From Corinectria fuckeliana (taxonomy: Eukaryota > Ascomycota > Sordariomycetes > Hypocreales > Nectriaceae): a DNA stretch of 64,000 nt. The stretch lies in the NCBI GenBank assembly GCA_019137255.1, contig WPDH01000034.1:549325-613324 (forward strand), written 5' to 3'. The notes beneath the pieces were generated by a model, which searched no databases, was not told the origin of the DNA, and saw nothing but the letters and a program-made list of their open reading frames with translations. A program made the position numbers and the translations under genes. This document shows positions 1-10,455 of the stretch, one piece after another; position 1 is the first letter of the stretch, and the number at the start of each line of letters is the position of its first letter.

Positions 1-274
1 TCTGACCGCTTTGCAACAGACCGAGTAATTACTGTTCATACTTGTCCGTCTAACTGACTACCATACTAATCTGTAAGCTAATAAACGATGCCACCCGTAA
101 TTTTGTCACAAAATACACATAATTTCCTTAACAGGCTTGTATCCAACTCGCTTTCAACGCGTCCGCCCAGAGGGCCATGATGTAGCCAAGTCCACATTCA
201 GGAATATCAGGAATACTTGCTCAAAAGCACATTAGGACGGGTGTTCTGTAGACACCATTTCCATCCATCCAACC

Positions 275-2499
275 TCATCCCAGGACTAACCGCGTGTCTG
301 ACTTTGCCAAGACAGACTTCCACTGTAAGTTCTCGCAACCTGGCGACTCCCTCGCACGCCACACCTCTTCAACAAAGTCATGAGCAGTGGAGAACATCCC
401 CATACCACTGCTTTGAGCGTTGTTGAGAAGCCATACCGACATTTGCTCTCTTAGTTCGACAGCATCAGCCTCGCAACCAGCAATGAAAGCAGGCCAGCAG
501 ATTCCAGGAGACGTATCACCGGACTTTTGCTTCTGTAGCTCGTAAGAAGATAAAGATTTGACTGTCTTTTCGACATAATGCTGGACGATATTCAAGCTGA
601 TGTCGCAAACGTGCCGATAGAAGTAGACAATTAGGGCAGATTGGAGTGCTTCGGTTGAGTGGAAGAGGAGCGCCGTGCGCTCTACGGTCTGTTTCTCACC
701 TTGTTCAATCGACTCTGGGCTCCGTATTACTTGCACCTGACTGCTTCTCTCAGAAGTAAAAGGATTCTGATAACCGAGTATAGCATCCTCCAGCTCTTTA
801 ATCCTGTGCGAGATTTGAGGAGTCAGCCCAACAGCGTATCGAAGCTCAGAAACCTCGTTTCCAAGGGCTGTAGTCTGCCAGATCAGGTGAAAGAGGGTTT
901 GCGGAATTCCATACATCTGCTCCAGCATGCCTGCCACCTCGAGGTCATGGGGGAGAATCGACGTGTGCGTCTCTGGTGCTTCCTGGTCCCGTTCATGAAA
1001 TAGCGCATCTCTGCGGGCACCATGTTTCCACATGGAAGAATACCGACATTCTTCGGCTCCAGAGATCGCGCGTGGAGCAGCATCCCGCATCAGCGGACTG
1101 CGTGATATTGAGGGGTGTGCACATTCTTCAAAGACTCTCATGTAGACGTAGATGGCGTGCAGGACGGCAATCTTTTTTGACTTTCGTGTCTTCTGCATGG
1201 CGTTTGCATTGATCAAACGGCCGGCATCGAGGAGAAAGCACCTAGCTTCTTGCATCTGCCCAGAAAAGACCTGCGCCAAATGTCAGAATCCTACGTGAAG
1301 GGCGATGGCTCGCGGAGACTTACGCAAGCTGTCACCAGGTTGAGAAACGCCATGAGGATCTCTTTGTATTTCGCCACCTTGGCAGTCCCAGCCTGCTTCT
1401 GGAGGCATGCTTGCAGCCGCTTCTTGGCCAATTGGAAACATTGGCTTCCAAGAACTGCCAAGTCTTCACCGGCTCCAGGAATTGTAGCTAGCTTGTAGTG
1501 CAAATGGTAGGCGCTCGCAGAAAGGACGGAGAGGAGGACAGATGCCCTTGCGTCGTTGGAGTGCCCCAGCATGTACAAGTCACTGAACGCTGCGAGCGCA
1601 CATTGCAAGTGCAGCAGGACCCATGGTGGCTTCTCGTGCTTGAGAGGTGTAAGCGTGCTCACAAGCTCCAGCTCGTAGTTTTTCAACAGAAGCTGGACCT
1701 TGCTGATAGGAAGCGACAGCCCGTAGCCGAGAACAATATCCAGCTGCACTGGCTCCTTGACGAGAGGTACACTCGACAGCACGCTGGAATTCAACAATTC
1801 TTCCTGTACTTCGGTTCTATCCGGGTTATGGATCAATTCTGCAATGCTTTGATGAATGTCAATGAGCTCAACAGCTGATAGAGTAGCACCTGGAATTCCA
1901 ACGAAGTCTTCAAAGAACGGATATGCTGTCCATCGTGGAGAAAGGAACTCGAGAAAGCCACTCTGGCCTTCCAAGCCGTCCTTGGGTGAGGTAGATATGC
2001 CAAGACGGCCATCAGTAGCCAATAGGTCAGAGACCGCGGCTGAACCGTGCGATGACGACGGCGAGTAGCACCCAAACGAGCTGCGGAAAACAGTAAAGGG
2101 CCCTTCTGTGATAGAGGCGGCCCCGGATTTGAGATCCCGAGAAGCTTCGTCGACCTGGCTCAGAACGACATCTATGCTCTGCTCAGAAGTCTGCTCTAGC
2201 AGCATACGGCAGTCGCCCATGCGCTCCTCATCTTTTCCCGACCTTATTAGTACGGTTCAGTAGGAGGATCAAGTCCACTCACCACTAAATAGGCAGTCTC
2301 GTCGAATGGCTTGCCCAAACGAGGAAACCTCGCCCTTGTCTTCATCATCCGGACGAGACAGCCATATGAGAGCATTCGACTTCTCCTGGTCCTTGCAGTC
2401 CAACCGGGAGCGGATACACCCGGAACATCGGGGGACTTGACGATTGCAGCGGATCTTTCGAGCTCGACAGGATCCACAAGCTTTCTTGCGCAGTTCCAT
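275..2499 (-). CDS. Zn2Cys6 transcription factor, ARG81/ARGRII-like (Fungal_trans_2 type)
   Basis: Nuclear DNA-binding regulator, about 706 aa in three exons: 2499-2283, 2231-1324 and 1270-275. Both introns have GTGAGT or GTAAGT donors, the first has a perfect TACTAAT branch site, and the phases join without a break. The N-terminus (residues about 7-35) carries the binuclear zinc cluster, CGSCRARKIRC followed by CSGCIRSRLDC. The remainder is helical and resembles the C-terminal half of fungal 'arginine metabolism regulation protein II' homologues, with a KPPWVLLHLQCALAAFSDLY stretch and an FIAGCEA..W..N..G...A.DFVEEVW ending. It is transcribed away from the ketopantoate-reductase-like gene and shares a roughly 400 bp divergent promoter with it, so it may regulate the adjacent small enzyme group. 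That role is inferred. The zinc cluster is certain; the target is unknown. Confidence 0.88.
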
Positions 2500-2897
2500 G
2501 CCTCAGTCAGGCTGAAAGGGCCTGTTCGACGATGAGGGAAAAGCTGGTGAGTATGCTCAGGTCCCGCATCTTGTTTGCGAGATGGGCTCGGCTTTCACCT
2601 TCCTTCCGACGTGCTTATCAACCCCCGCACTTGAGTGGCCATCCACTCGCGCCGCCATCCGAATCAGGTAATCTTAGCCTACAGTGTCACATCTTCAGAA
2701 ACTTGATGTTACATGCCGACCCAAACCACCTTGAAAAGCGATTGGAAGTCGTCTGCTGCGCATGTGTCAGTTTTCAATTGGCTTCAGAAGCTATTGCCGT
2801 TACCTTCTCGGCAATTCACGCTTACCTGGCTCCCTCCTCATCGATCAAGTGGCAGGGTTGTTGGATCATCCAACGTCTAGCAACTGGACATACCAAA
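2500..2897. promoter_or_regulatory. divergent intergenic region
   Basis: This gap of about 400 bp separates the starts of the zinc-cluster regulator and the ketopantoate-reductase-like gene, so it should contain both promoters. I see no clear TATA box and no coding sequence. Confidence 0.4.
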
Positions 2898-4017
2898 ATG
2901 GCAAAGAAACAAGTTCTACTTCTAGGGAGCGGGGGTGTCGGTACAATTGGCGCCCTGAACCTTGAGGTGGGGGGAAAAGCCAGCGTGACGGCAGTTCTCA
3001 GGTCAAACCTCAAAGCTGTTACCGACAACGGCTTCAACATCAAATCCTGTGACCATGGCAGCATCGTCGGATGGAAGCCTTCTCACAGTACGTAATTACT
3101 CAGACAGCATGGCGACCGAATGATGCTCACAAAAGCGGTAGTCGTGGATCATGTGCCGACCATCACGGAACGGGAATTCGATTACATCGTCGTCACTACG
3201 AAGAACATCCCAGATTGTCCTCCCACGGTGTCGGACCTGATAGCCCCTGCAGTGATCCCAGGACGCACTGTTATTGTCTTGATTCAAAATGGCCTCAATA
3301 TCGAAACCCCCATTTTTGAGAGATTTCCTGGAAACATCTGCCTCTCTGGCGTCAGCATGATCGGCTCACACGAGGTTGCTCACGGTGTCATTGAGCACGA
3401 CGACGCGGATGAACTAACCCTGGGTGCCTTTCACAATCCTCGCCTAGACGCCAAAGATGAAGAGGTAGCAGCAAAGGCGTTCATCGAGATGTATGCTGCT
3501 GGCGGGAAGACGAAGTGCACATTTGCCGAGGACGTGCCCTACAGCCGATGGCGGAAGCTCATCTACAATGCCTGTCTGAACTCCACGTGCGCTTTGACGG
3601 GCTTAGACACTGGTCGTATGCGACTTGCTAATGACGCTGTTTTAACGTTGGTCAGGCCGGCCATGGAAGAGATTCGAGCGGCCGCGGCCGCTGCTGGCGT
3701 GCAAATAGAGGCAGATGTTTGCGAATGGATGATCAACGTCGATCCGTTAACAAAGTATTTGTCACCAAGCATGCTCGTGGATGTGAAAAAGGTACCAGCC
3801 TCTTCCGATTACTCAACGATGCGTGCCTGCCACTAACGAAGCCCAGGGAAATTTCACTGAAGTTGAAAATCTGGTTGGGGAGCCGCTGCGCGTGGGCGTG
3901 GCTTTGGGAGTCCCGATGCCGACCTTGTCTGTTCTTTACAACTTGCTGAAGGCAATACAGTGGCGAACGATGGAGGAAAGGCACCTAGTCACAGTCCCAC
4001 CAAAGTCAATAACGTGA
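2898..4017 (+). CDS. ketopantoate reductase-like (ApbA/PanE) NADPH oxidoreductase
   Basis: Predicted 2-dehydropantoate 2-reductase family enzyme, which reduces a 2-oxo acid with NADPH. There are three exons (2898-3087, 3136-3791, 3847-4017). Intron 1 starts GTACGT and the split codon restores frame. Intron 2 starts GTACCA and ends after a CACTAAC branch and GCCCAG. The N-terminal Rossmann motif is LLLGSGGVGTIGALN (residues about 6-20). The middle holds the family signatures VVTTKNIPD, LIQNGLNIE and SGVSMIGS, and the C-terminal domain has RWRKLIYNACLNS and GNFTEVENLVGEP. Length (about 338 aa) matches fungal homologues. Fungi carry many paralogues of this family outside pantothenate synthesis. 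Its place beside a cupin and two iron oxygenases suggests a role in specialised metabolism, so no gene symbol is given. Confidence 0.9.
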
Positions 4018-4217
4018 TGTTGTGGCATAAATAGGAAATCTTGTTCACATTTGGCCTACGCATTCTGTCAAGCGATCTGCCAGAAGAGTTCACGCTTTGA
4101 TGAGACTTGAGCTCCAGGAAACTTCGACTTGGCTTTAGACTAAATAGGTAGAGAAGCTCCTCGCTTTGTTTACTCTTCATAGATACTGCAGCAGCTGCAC
4201 TACTAAACTAAATGGCC

Positions 4218-4904
4218 TCAGCCAGATGCATGCTTGCCCCCCGACTCGACATCTTTAGCTTGAAATCCAGAAACTTCAAGTACTTTACCTTCTGCATGGA
4301 CAGGTTTGGCCGCTGTTGAATCAGCTTTCACTTCTGGTCACTACAGGAGTTCACTAACCGCTAAGAACGAAGAAGACGCGGGACGGCTTGTCTGTTCTGT
4401 TGTCCCAGCCATGAATTGTCCCGCGCTGGATACAAATATCGCCGGCCTTCAAGGTCAACTCACCGCCGTTGTCCAAGTAGCTATTATTATACAGCAGGCG
4501 TTAGGCATAGGACTGAATCAGCGGAGGTTCTCACTTACCAGACGACTTCTCCGTCGAAGATTAATGCAAAGTCAAGAGACTGCGTGCGATGGAAGATCTG
4601 CAAGGTGTCATTATTCCAGTGCAAGGATAGGAACGTAAGCGTAGGTTACCGTCTTGGTATTGGGCTTGAAGTCAACACACCGCAGCACTATGCCGCCTTG
4701 ATTCGCAAGGCTGCCCGTCCTGTCTAATATTGGGTCCTGCCACCCGTCGTTGGAAGCAGGAAACTCGTGCGTCTCGTACAGAACTGCAAAATTGCAATCG
4801 ATTGGTACCGGAAGTGATGGGATCTGGCTATCCGCCACAAATATGGCATTTCCAGCCTCATCATGGCCCGTAACGACACGGCGGGGATGTGGATACATGG
4901 ACAT
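4218..4904 (-). CDS. small cupin-domain protein (four exons)
   Basis: Predicted 176-aa cupin_2 protein, assembled from four exons: 4904-4650, 4597-4539, 4480-4359 and 4312-4218. All introns are GT-AG with in-phase joins (donors GTAACC, GTAAGT, GTTAGT). Exon 1 shows the fungal cupin opening RRVVTGHDEAGNAIF and FAVLYETHEFPASN. After splicing, the barrel continues with IFHRTQSLDFALIFDGEV, then LTLKAGDICIQRGTIHGW and FVLSA. One metal-ligand His sits in FHRT and another in GTIHGW. Many fungal relatives are small barrels of unknown function linked to biosynthetic or catabolic clusters. It lies convergent to the PanE-like gene. Only exon 1 is long enough to be obvious; the other three are short and easily missed by ORF scanning. 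Confidence 0.85.
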
Positions 4905-5724
4905 GGTTTAATTTGGGAACCTCCCAGCTAGAAAAAAGAAGTTGACAGACAGCCTTTGGTGACTGCTATCTCTGCGAGGCGAGTGGGTGATATCTTCAAG
5001 TAAGTCCGCTCGGAGATCGGAGAACGGCGAGGGTAAAGGAGGCCACGCAGCTCGGAACGCGGGGCGTGTCGTAATGCCGTTGATAAAGCAAGGCAGGACG
5101 CAGTGCGTGCATATCCAAGAGTCTGTGACCTGACAGTCGGGAGACACGGCTACGTTTATGCCGTACAACGTGTGATCGATATCGGCTGCCGAACTCCGAG
5201 ACACCGTGGTGAATGTGCTCGTGATGCCGGAGACGTTAGGAAGGAGGAGAATGAAAATGAGAAGCGATAGCGACTTTGTCACAAGCTGCACCTAGAAAGA
5301 CGTGTAAGAATTCACGGAGCTTTCCCTAGGCGGTTCAGTATCTCGTGTGACGTCAAGTCGCGGATCATTTTGTGAATATATCGACTCCAGACTTTTGTCC
5401 TTGCCCGCACAGCAATATTACACAAGCCATGAGAGGTACGTATTCAAATGGCTCTGGTATTTTAAAAATAGTTTACCGTCCTTGGAGAAAACTTGATTTC
5501 AAGCTTGAACTTCGCTGCTTCATCTCGAAAACATTGATTGCCCCGTGGCAAGTTTAAAAGTGCAACATCCATGCTAATTCAAAGTTCCAGCTTCCAGACA
5601 ACGCAAAATGCTGTGAGATTATGAGAAGGTAGCTGAGAATATTTCATGGACATTATTACTGAGGGTAGATTCAGTTTGGTTGTGTAGTCCACCTTGAGTT
5701 TAATGTAAACGAACTAGTATTCGA
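4905..5724. other. intergenic; one weak secreted-like ORF
   Basis: This 820 bp stretch holds the cupin gene's 5' leader. A minus-strand ORF at 5291-4908 begins with a hydrophobic segment (residues about 5-18) resembling a signal peptide, but it ends 3 nt before the cupin ATG, shows no recognisable domain, and has composition like its surroundings. It is probably a chance leader ORF. Nothing else is seen. Confidence 0.35.
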
Positions 5725-6859
5725 CTACGATGTGGCTGAACATCGGACAAGGCCTCGTTCTTCCACAATTTCCCTGTTTGTGATAGCCAAATAGCTTTGT
5801 TGCTGTTCAAGCAGTTCCTTGATATTCCTGATGTCGGTCGGCCTGTTGACTCGATGATTCTCTTCTAACTGGTTGAGCATCCCCTTCAAACGTTCCTGCA
5901 AAACTTCAAGTCTGTACTTGGTCCATTGATAGTACAACTCCGACGGGTCCGAAATGGGTCTGATCGAAGTGAGTACCGAGTCGTCCTCGGTGGTAGGATC
6001 GCGAGGCCGAAATGACGTGATCATCGTGATGCGCTCCTTTTCACCACGTGCAGCCAAGGCCTGATGAAGGACGTATCTGCCCTGGAGCACAACTGCGGAG
6101 CCCTACCAGATCTTGAGTAAGGCCAATATTAGGAGAGAACGGGTGACTCTTACCATCTGTGGCCCGCGGACTTTCAGAACCTCCCCAGTACCGCTTTTGA
6201 TGGCCGTTTCGCCACCGACCATCTCCGTCGCGTCACTCATCATGACCACGCACACGAAAGGATAGCTGTCATAGTGCCATTTCGTGACAGATAGATTCTT
6301 GATGCTACCTTTGGTGTCTGAATTTTCCATGGCTGAATCCTGGACAGCGATGTTGATGTTGCCGATTTCGTACTCGATGTTGGGAATGAGATTCACGCCA
6401 GCCACCTTTGAGATGATGGACAGAGTTGCTGGGTCTTTCCAAGCTTGGGTCATGAATTGTGCATACCTGGAAATGCTTTAGTATATAGCTCGAAGAAGTG
6501 AATTCGCCGTCGAGCTGTACTCACTTTGGACAATGGCCGCGCAGTTGGCATGCTGCAAACTCAGTGCTGTGCAGGCAATTCTCCCAGACCTCGGTGGTGA
6601 AGATCTCCTGTCTCATGATACCAATTGCCTCTTCGCTGAAGAGCGGGAACGGGTCTGAGCAAGCGACATGGGAGATTCCGGTGTCTTCGGGCAAGCCAAT
6701 GTCCTTCAGAGATAGTACCTTGGGGTCGGATGAGAAACTCAAGTGCTTCTCTGGATCGAAAGAGACGGGCAGTGCCAATCGGGAAGAACTCAACTGATCC
6801 TTGAGAATTGGCCTCATGTTGAGCTTAGGAATGGGAAGTAGTGACAGAACCTCGGTCAT
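5725..6859 (-). CDS. Fe(II)/2-oxoglutarate-type dioxygenase-like fungal protein
   Basis: Predicted 341-aa cytosolic oxygenase in three exons: 6859-6525, 6466-6154 and 6102-5725. Donors are GTGAGT and GTAAGA, and phases join cleanly. Exon 2 contains KWHYDSYPFVCVVMMSD, an HxD facial-triad start (H and D), followed by a GGET turn and GEVLKVRGPQM. Exon 3 opens with GSAVVLQGRYVLHQAL, which supplies the distal His, and then ERITMITSFRPRDP with a candidate 2-oxoglutarate-binding Arg. The C-terminal third is a charged helical tail (residues about 265-330). The family is widespread in filamentous fungi but poorly characterised; the substrate is unknown. The adjacent PhyH-type oxygenase belongs to a different branch, so this is not a tandem duplicate. 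Confidence 0.8.
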
Positions 6860-7643
6860 CGCTGCGCTTTGGTAGGTCCTAAAGGAGTGGGATAGAAGAC
6901 TAGCGAGTAATAATTGTGCTTGCAGCGAGAAGAATTAAGACACTACACTCTCGGATAAAGGTCATATAACGACGGCATTGTGAAGCCAGCCGTATCGTTT
7001 CTATATATAATTCAGCCACCGTCTTGTGGCACCAAGAGGCGTCGAAAAGCCCAACAGAAAGCAGGTTCCTTGCGTGTCTGTCTGTCGAAGGCTATTGGGC
7101 GATGCCTTCAAGCCAGTTAGTCGAGTACATGGTTTTAGCCATATTTCTCGAGGATGCAGTCCCAAAAGGAAGTATCTGTACATCAGCAGCCGGAACATGA
7201 CTGCCTCACAGCCATTGCTGTAAACGATTATCAGTGCACACAGCAGTTGAGCCCGAAGCCTAACCGCCGATCGCTCGGAACCTGCCTGCCTCGAGGGCGC
7301 TATCACCAATTGCAATCTAGCGCATGGATAAGCAGGTGACTTGATACGACAGACTCAACCATACGCAACAGTTCGGTCGACACCTGCCAAATGGGATTGC
7401 TACGCGATGGCTTATTGCCGACGGCCTATCTTGATTGCGAGCATTCTCCGGTATGGATGGTGCCAGAACTTCTGTGCGGCGAATACAAGAGACCTATGGC
7501 CTTTTCTAGCTTACGTTGACCTTTACGCATTCATAGTTTACCTCCTTCTGCTTGAAATCTAGTCTACAACCACTCTTTGCAAGGTGTTTTCAGTTACTTG
7601 ACTGCCAACACTACGAAGCATTACCCCGCGACCAGCCAGCAAA
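6860..7643. promoter_or_regulatory. divergent intergenic region between two oxygenase genes
   Basis: These 784 bp separate the starts of two divergently transcribed dioxygenase genes and should hold both promoters. Short ORFs present here lack domain signatures and were not accepted. A TATATATAA-like stretch occurs near 7002-7010. Confidence 0.4.
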
Positions 7644-8636
7644 ATGAGCGGGTATCCTCCACCACTTGACCCATCATACAAGCCGTCCACGTCGATCGTC
7701 TCAATCTCAGCCGATGCCCCGATTGACGAAATCCTCAGCATCATCGAACGAGATGGCGGCGTCATCTTGACTGGGCTTGTAACACCTGAAGACCTAGCCA
7801 CTATTGACGAGGACGTCCAACCGTACAAAAAGGACACAAAGTCCACCGAGAACAGCGCGCTGCACATCATTCCCAAGGAAACGCTAGCAATCCCAGGCCT
7901 TGTGGGAAAATCACCCACCGTCGCCAAGATCTGCGAATTCCCAGTCTTGGAAAAGCTACGGGCATCCATTTTGGAAGATGAATTCAGCGTCATCCGCGAG
8001 GACTTCGTCGAGGACAACTTTATCGACCCGCTCCTGAGCATCAGCATCACCCTTCACATAGGATACGGTGCTCCCCGCCAGAGGCTGCACCGAGATGACA
8101 ACGTGCACGGCGTCCGACATGGACACAAGTTTGAGCTGTCCAAGGCGAGCCAGTTTGCTTGCTTGATTGCTGGGACCCAAACCACTCGCCAGAATGGCGC
8201 TACAATGTTCATCCCTGGATCTCATAAATGGGACGACAACCGAAGCCCACGCTTGGATGAGGTCTGTTTTGCCGGTAAGTCAACACTTATCCCCAGCTTA
8301 TCCACTGGTCCCAGAGATAAACAGCTAACGAAAAGCAATTGTCCAGAAATGCAACCAGGATCTGCCCTTATCTTTCTAGCCTCTTGCTATCACGGTGGCG
8401 GACACAATTCCGTCCCCGGCGAGGTGCGCAAGATCCACGGGCTTTTCTTCATCAGAGGGACGATGCGCACGGAAGAAAATCAGTTTCTGTCGATTCCACG
8501 CAGCAAAATACTCACGATGAGCCCCAAGATGCTCTCTCTTCTGGGATACAAGAAGCCGTCCACTGTGCTGGGTATCGTCGAGAACAACGACCCAGCGCTG
8601 AACCTGCCAGCTGTTCTGGAAATGGCAAGCAGTTGA
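7644..8636 (+). CDS. phytanoyl-CoA dioxygenase (PhyH) family oxygenase
   Basis: Predicted Fe(II)/2-oxoglutarate-dependent oxygenase of the PhyH superfamily, about 306 aa. The reading frame stays open throughout, but codons in 8275-8346 are best read as a 72-nt intron (GTAAGT donor, CTAAC branch, CCAG acceptor). Splicing gives the family-typical VCFAEMQPGSALIF join. Motifs: ERDGGVILTGLV near the N-terminus, LHRDDN (HxD iron ligands), NGATMFIPGSHKW, and CYHGGGHNS with the distal His, followed by RKIHGLFF with the co-substrate Arg. The pattern is closest to fungal secondary-metabolite oxygenases of the FtmOx1/AsqJ-like branch (family knowledge). No synthase gene is nearby, so its product cannot be guessed. 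Confidence 0.9.
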   Translation: MSGYPPPLDPSYKPSTSIVSISADAPIDEILSIIERDGGVILTGLVTPEDLATIDEDVQPYKKDTKSTENSALHIIPKETLAIPGLVGKSPTVAKICEFPVLEKLRASILEDEFSVIREDFVEDNFIDPLLSISITLHIGYGAPRQRLHRDDNVHGVRHGHKFELSKASQFACLIAGTQTTRQNGATMFIPGSHKWDDNRSPRLDEVCFAGKSTLIPSLSTGPRDKQLTKSNCPEMQPGSALIFLASCYHGGGHNSVPGEVRKIHGLFFIRGTMRTEENQFLSIPRSKILTMSPKMLSLLGYKKPSTVLGIVENNDPALNLPAVLEMASS

Positions 8637-8821
8637 AAAGGGACGGCTGCTTTTGTGTGCTATCCATTGATATAATAAGCATCTTTGACTTCTCTTCTTG
8701 TTTGAAGGTAAATACTAGAAGTGAGGCTACCGCTTTCAATGGTAGTCGGCGCCGTACTCAACCCCCCAGATTACTACACCTGGAGCTTCCAAAAAATTGG
8801 ATAAATATCATCCATGTCCAG

Positions 8822-9561
8822 TCAATATCGTGTGCAGAACCACGGGTGCTTTGACACGTCCTGCGAGCTGAGCCGCCCTTCCGGCCGGTATCTCAATAGC
8901 TTCTCCAACAGATCCGCCAAGGTCGCAGCCTCGTGTTTTGAGACAAGCTGAAACGGCGGATGGGCGCAGTCCTGCCCGGTGCAGTCATGGCAGTTGGCGA
9001 TTTTCTTTTGAATGGAACAGCGACGTTCCCTTTGCGGCCCGACCCATGCATCTCCCTCGTCCCCCAAATCCACATCGGTTTGGGTCGCACCGCTTTCAGA
9101 TTCGCTCTCCGATACCTATGTATGTAGTATTCTTCCCATCGCTCTGGAGGCTTCCCCAGGATAGACGAAACCTCATCCATGAAACTATCCTTGCAGAGGG
9201 CTATCAATTGGATGACATCAAACATTCGCCGACCAAGCCAGATTTCGTACAAAATACAGCCTAGAGACTAAAGATCTATGGCCGAGCTTGTGAATGACCC
9301 GGTACTGCCGTCGTGAAGGTCGTCTTGCAGGTCGACGGGATGGTATCCTCCAGGGCGATAACCGTGAAGCTTTTCTAGGTCATCGTCTACAGCGCCAACG
9401 TAGAGCCTCTTCCACGGGTGTTCAGGAGCCTGCAACAAATTTCGTACTACCCGCACTGCGCTGAACTTTCCAGGAGGGCGCCAAGGACCATTTGCTCTGA
9501 TGGGAGGCATATTCTCCTTCCTTTGGAATGGGGATTCAATGTGAGAATACAGACTGTACAT
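8822..9561 (-). pseudogene. SRPK-like protein kinase, catalytic core deleted
   Basis: Decayed serine/threonine kinase. The N-terminal part (9561 to about 9300) reads into YRPGGYHPVDL, the start of fungal SRPK-like kinases. In the next frame follows YRVIHKLGH, the beginning of the glycine loop. The sequence then jumps directly to the helix-F region, IDL-stop-SLGCILYEIW, with the TAG at 9268-9270 replacing the conserved Trp. The C-lobe continues through VSSILGKPPERW, then after a further frameshift to LADLLEKLLRYRPEGRLS and HPWF. The VAIK lysine, HRD and DFG segments are absent, so the product cannot be an active kinase. The deletion junction lies at about 9278-9282 and shares GCCAT between both sides. 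Confidence 0.85.
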
Positions 9562-9935
9562 CTTGTTTGTAAGATTACGTTAGACCCTAGTTGCCTAAAT
9601 GTAACCCCCCCCCCCCCTTATCTTATCCCAATGTTATCCCAATTAGACCTGTGCGTCTATCAGCCGCCTCTCCTTGAGGGATTATTTTGTTTGCATATTG
9701 ACTGGTCATTGTTACACACTTATTGTACGGACAGATGTCATGAGTATTTGGGCAACATCACGGACGTGGTGACAAATCCCGCCTGTTGCGCGGCTCGCAT
9801 TTATGGGGAAACTACCCCAAGGTGAGGCAGCAATGCTTGATAACCGGACGACTCGACAGCGCATTACCTATAAGAGAGTTGAGCTATTTGCCAACTCCAT
9901 TATAGCAGATCATGACGCATTATATGCTAAGCAGC
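9562..9935. other. AT-rich spacer with poly-C tract
   Basis: This is a noncoding gap between two pseudogenes. It contains a run of about 12 C near 9606-9617 and an imperfect direct repeat of TTATCCCAAT just after it. No gene is recognisable. Confidence 0.4.
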
Positions 9936-10455
9936 TTTATCTTAACCTCTCCTCGCTTTCGCCATTTGTCTCAGGGCCTGATTTAGTCAAAGTCGCAACG
10001 CCACTGAACGAAAGATCAAAATCAACCGCGCATATCTTGTCTCTTGTACCAACTCGCGCGCCCCAGACCTCGCAGCAGCTGCCAGAGTCTTCAAGGATGC
10101 TTCCAAGGCCAACCCTGGTAGCACTGCTAAGATTTCTAATGGCATTCAACTCTACATTACAGCACCTGATCAGGAGGCTGCTGAGGCTGCAGCCGACGTC
10201 AAGGAGAACCGCCAGCTGACAGACCGGACGGGCTGGACACTGACATGGGATGTGAAGCGCAGCCTCATCGAGGTACAGGAGGGTGAGCAGGGGGGGAGCC
10301 GGACGGAGAAGGTCGGCGAGCTGCCGGCCAATGTGCAGGCTATTATTGCGACAGGGGGCTTGGAGGCTTGGGATAAGGAGGTTATGAAGTCAGGAGCAAC
10401 AATGCCTGAGCTCGCGGCTAAGGCTGAGGCTGTCGAGTACGGACCTTCCAGTTGA
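9936..10455 (+). pseudogene. homoaconitase (LYS4/LysF-type) remnant, middle deleted
   Basis: Remnant of a mitochondrial homoaconitase-type [4Fe-4S] dehydratase of lysine biosynthesis (normally about 700-780 aa). The frame at 9936-10010 reads LSPFVSGPDLVKVATPL. After a frameshift near 10013 it reads INRAYLVSCTNSRAPDLAAA, which keeps one cluster-ligand Cys, and then GIQLYITAPDQ. Most of the rest is missing: the text passes within about 20 codons to LTDRTGWTLTWDVKRSLIEV and VGELPANVQAIIATGGLEAW, the family's extreme C-terminus, ending at 10455. The segment with the remaining cluster Cys residues and the swivelling domain is lost. It lies next to another core-deleted gene. The family call is from remembered homologue motifs. 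Confidence 0.75.

Noticed and set aside
1250..1878. plus-strand ORFs opposite the first zinc-cluster regulator
   Set aside because: Shadows of the spliced regulator; no domains.
4306..4727. two overlapping plus-strand ORFs
   Set aside because: They overlap the spliced exons of the cupin gene on the opposite strand and have no protein-like pattern.
4908..5291. 127-codon minus-strand ORF with signal-peptide-like start
   Set aside because: Lies entirely in the cupin leader, has no domain and no independent support; kept only as a note.
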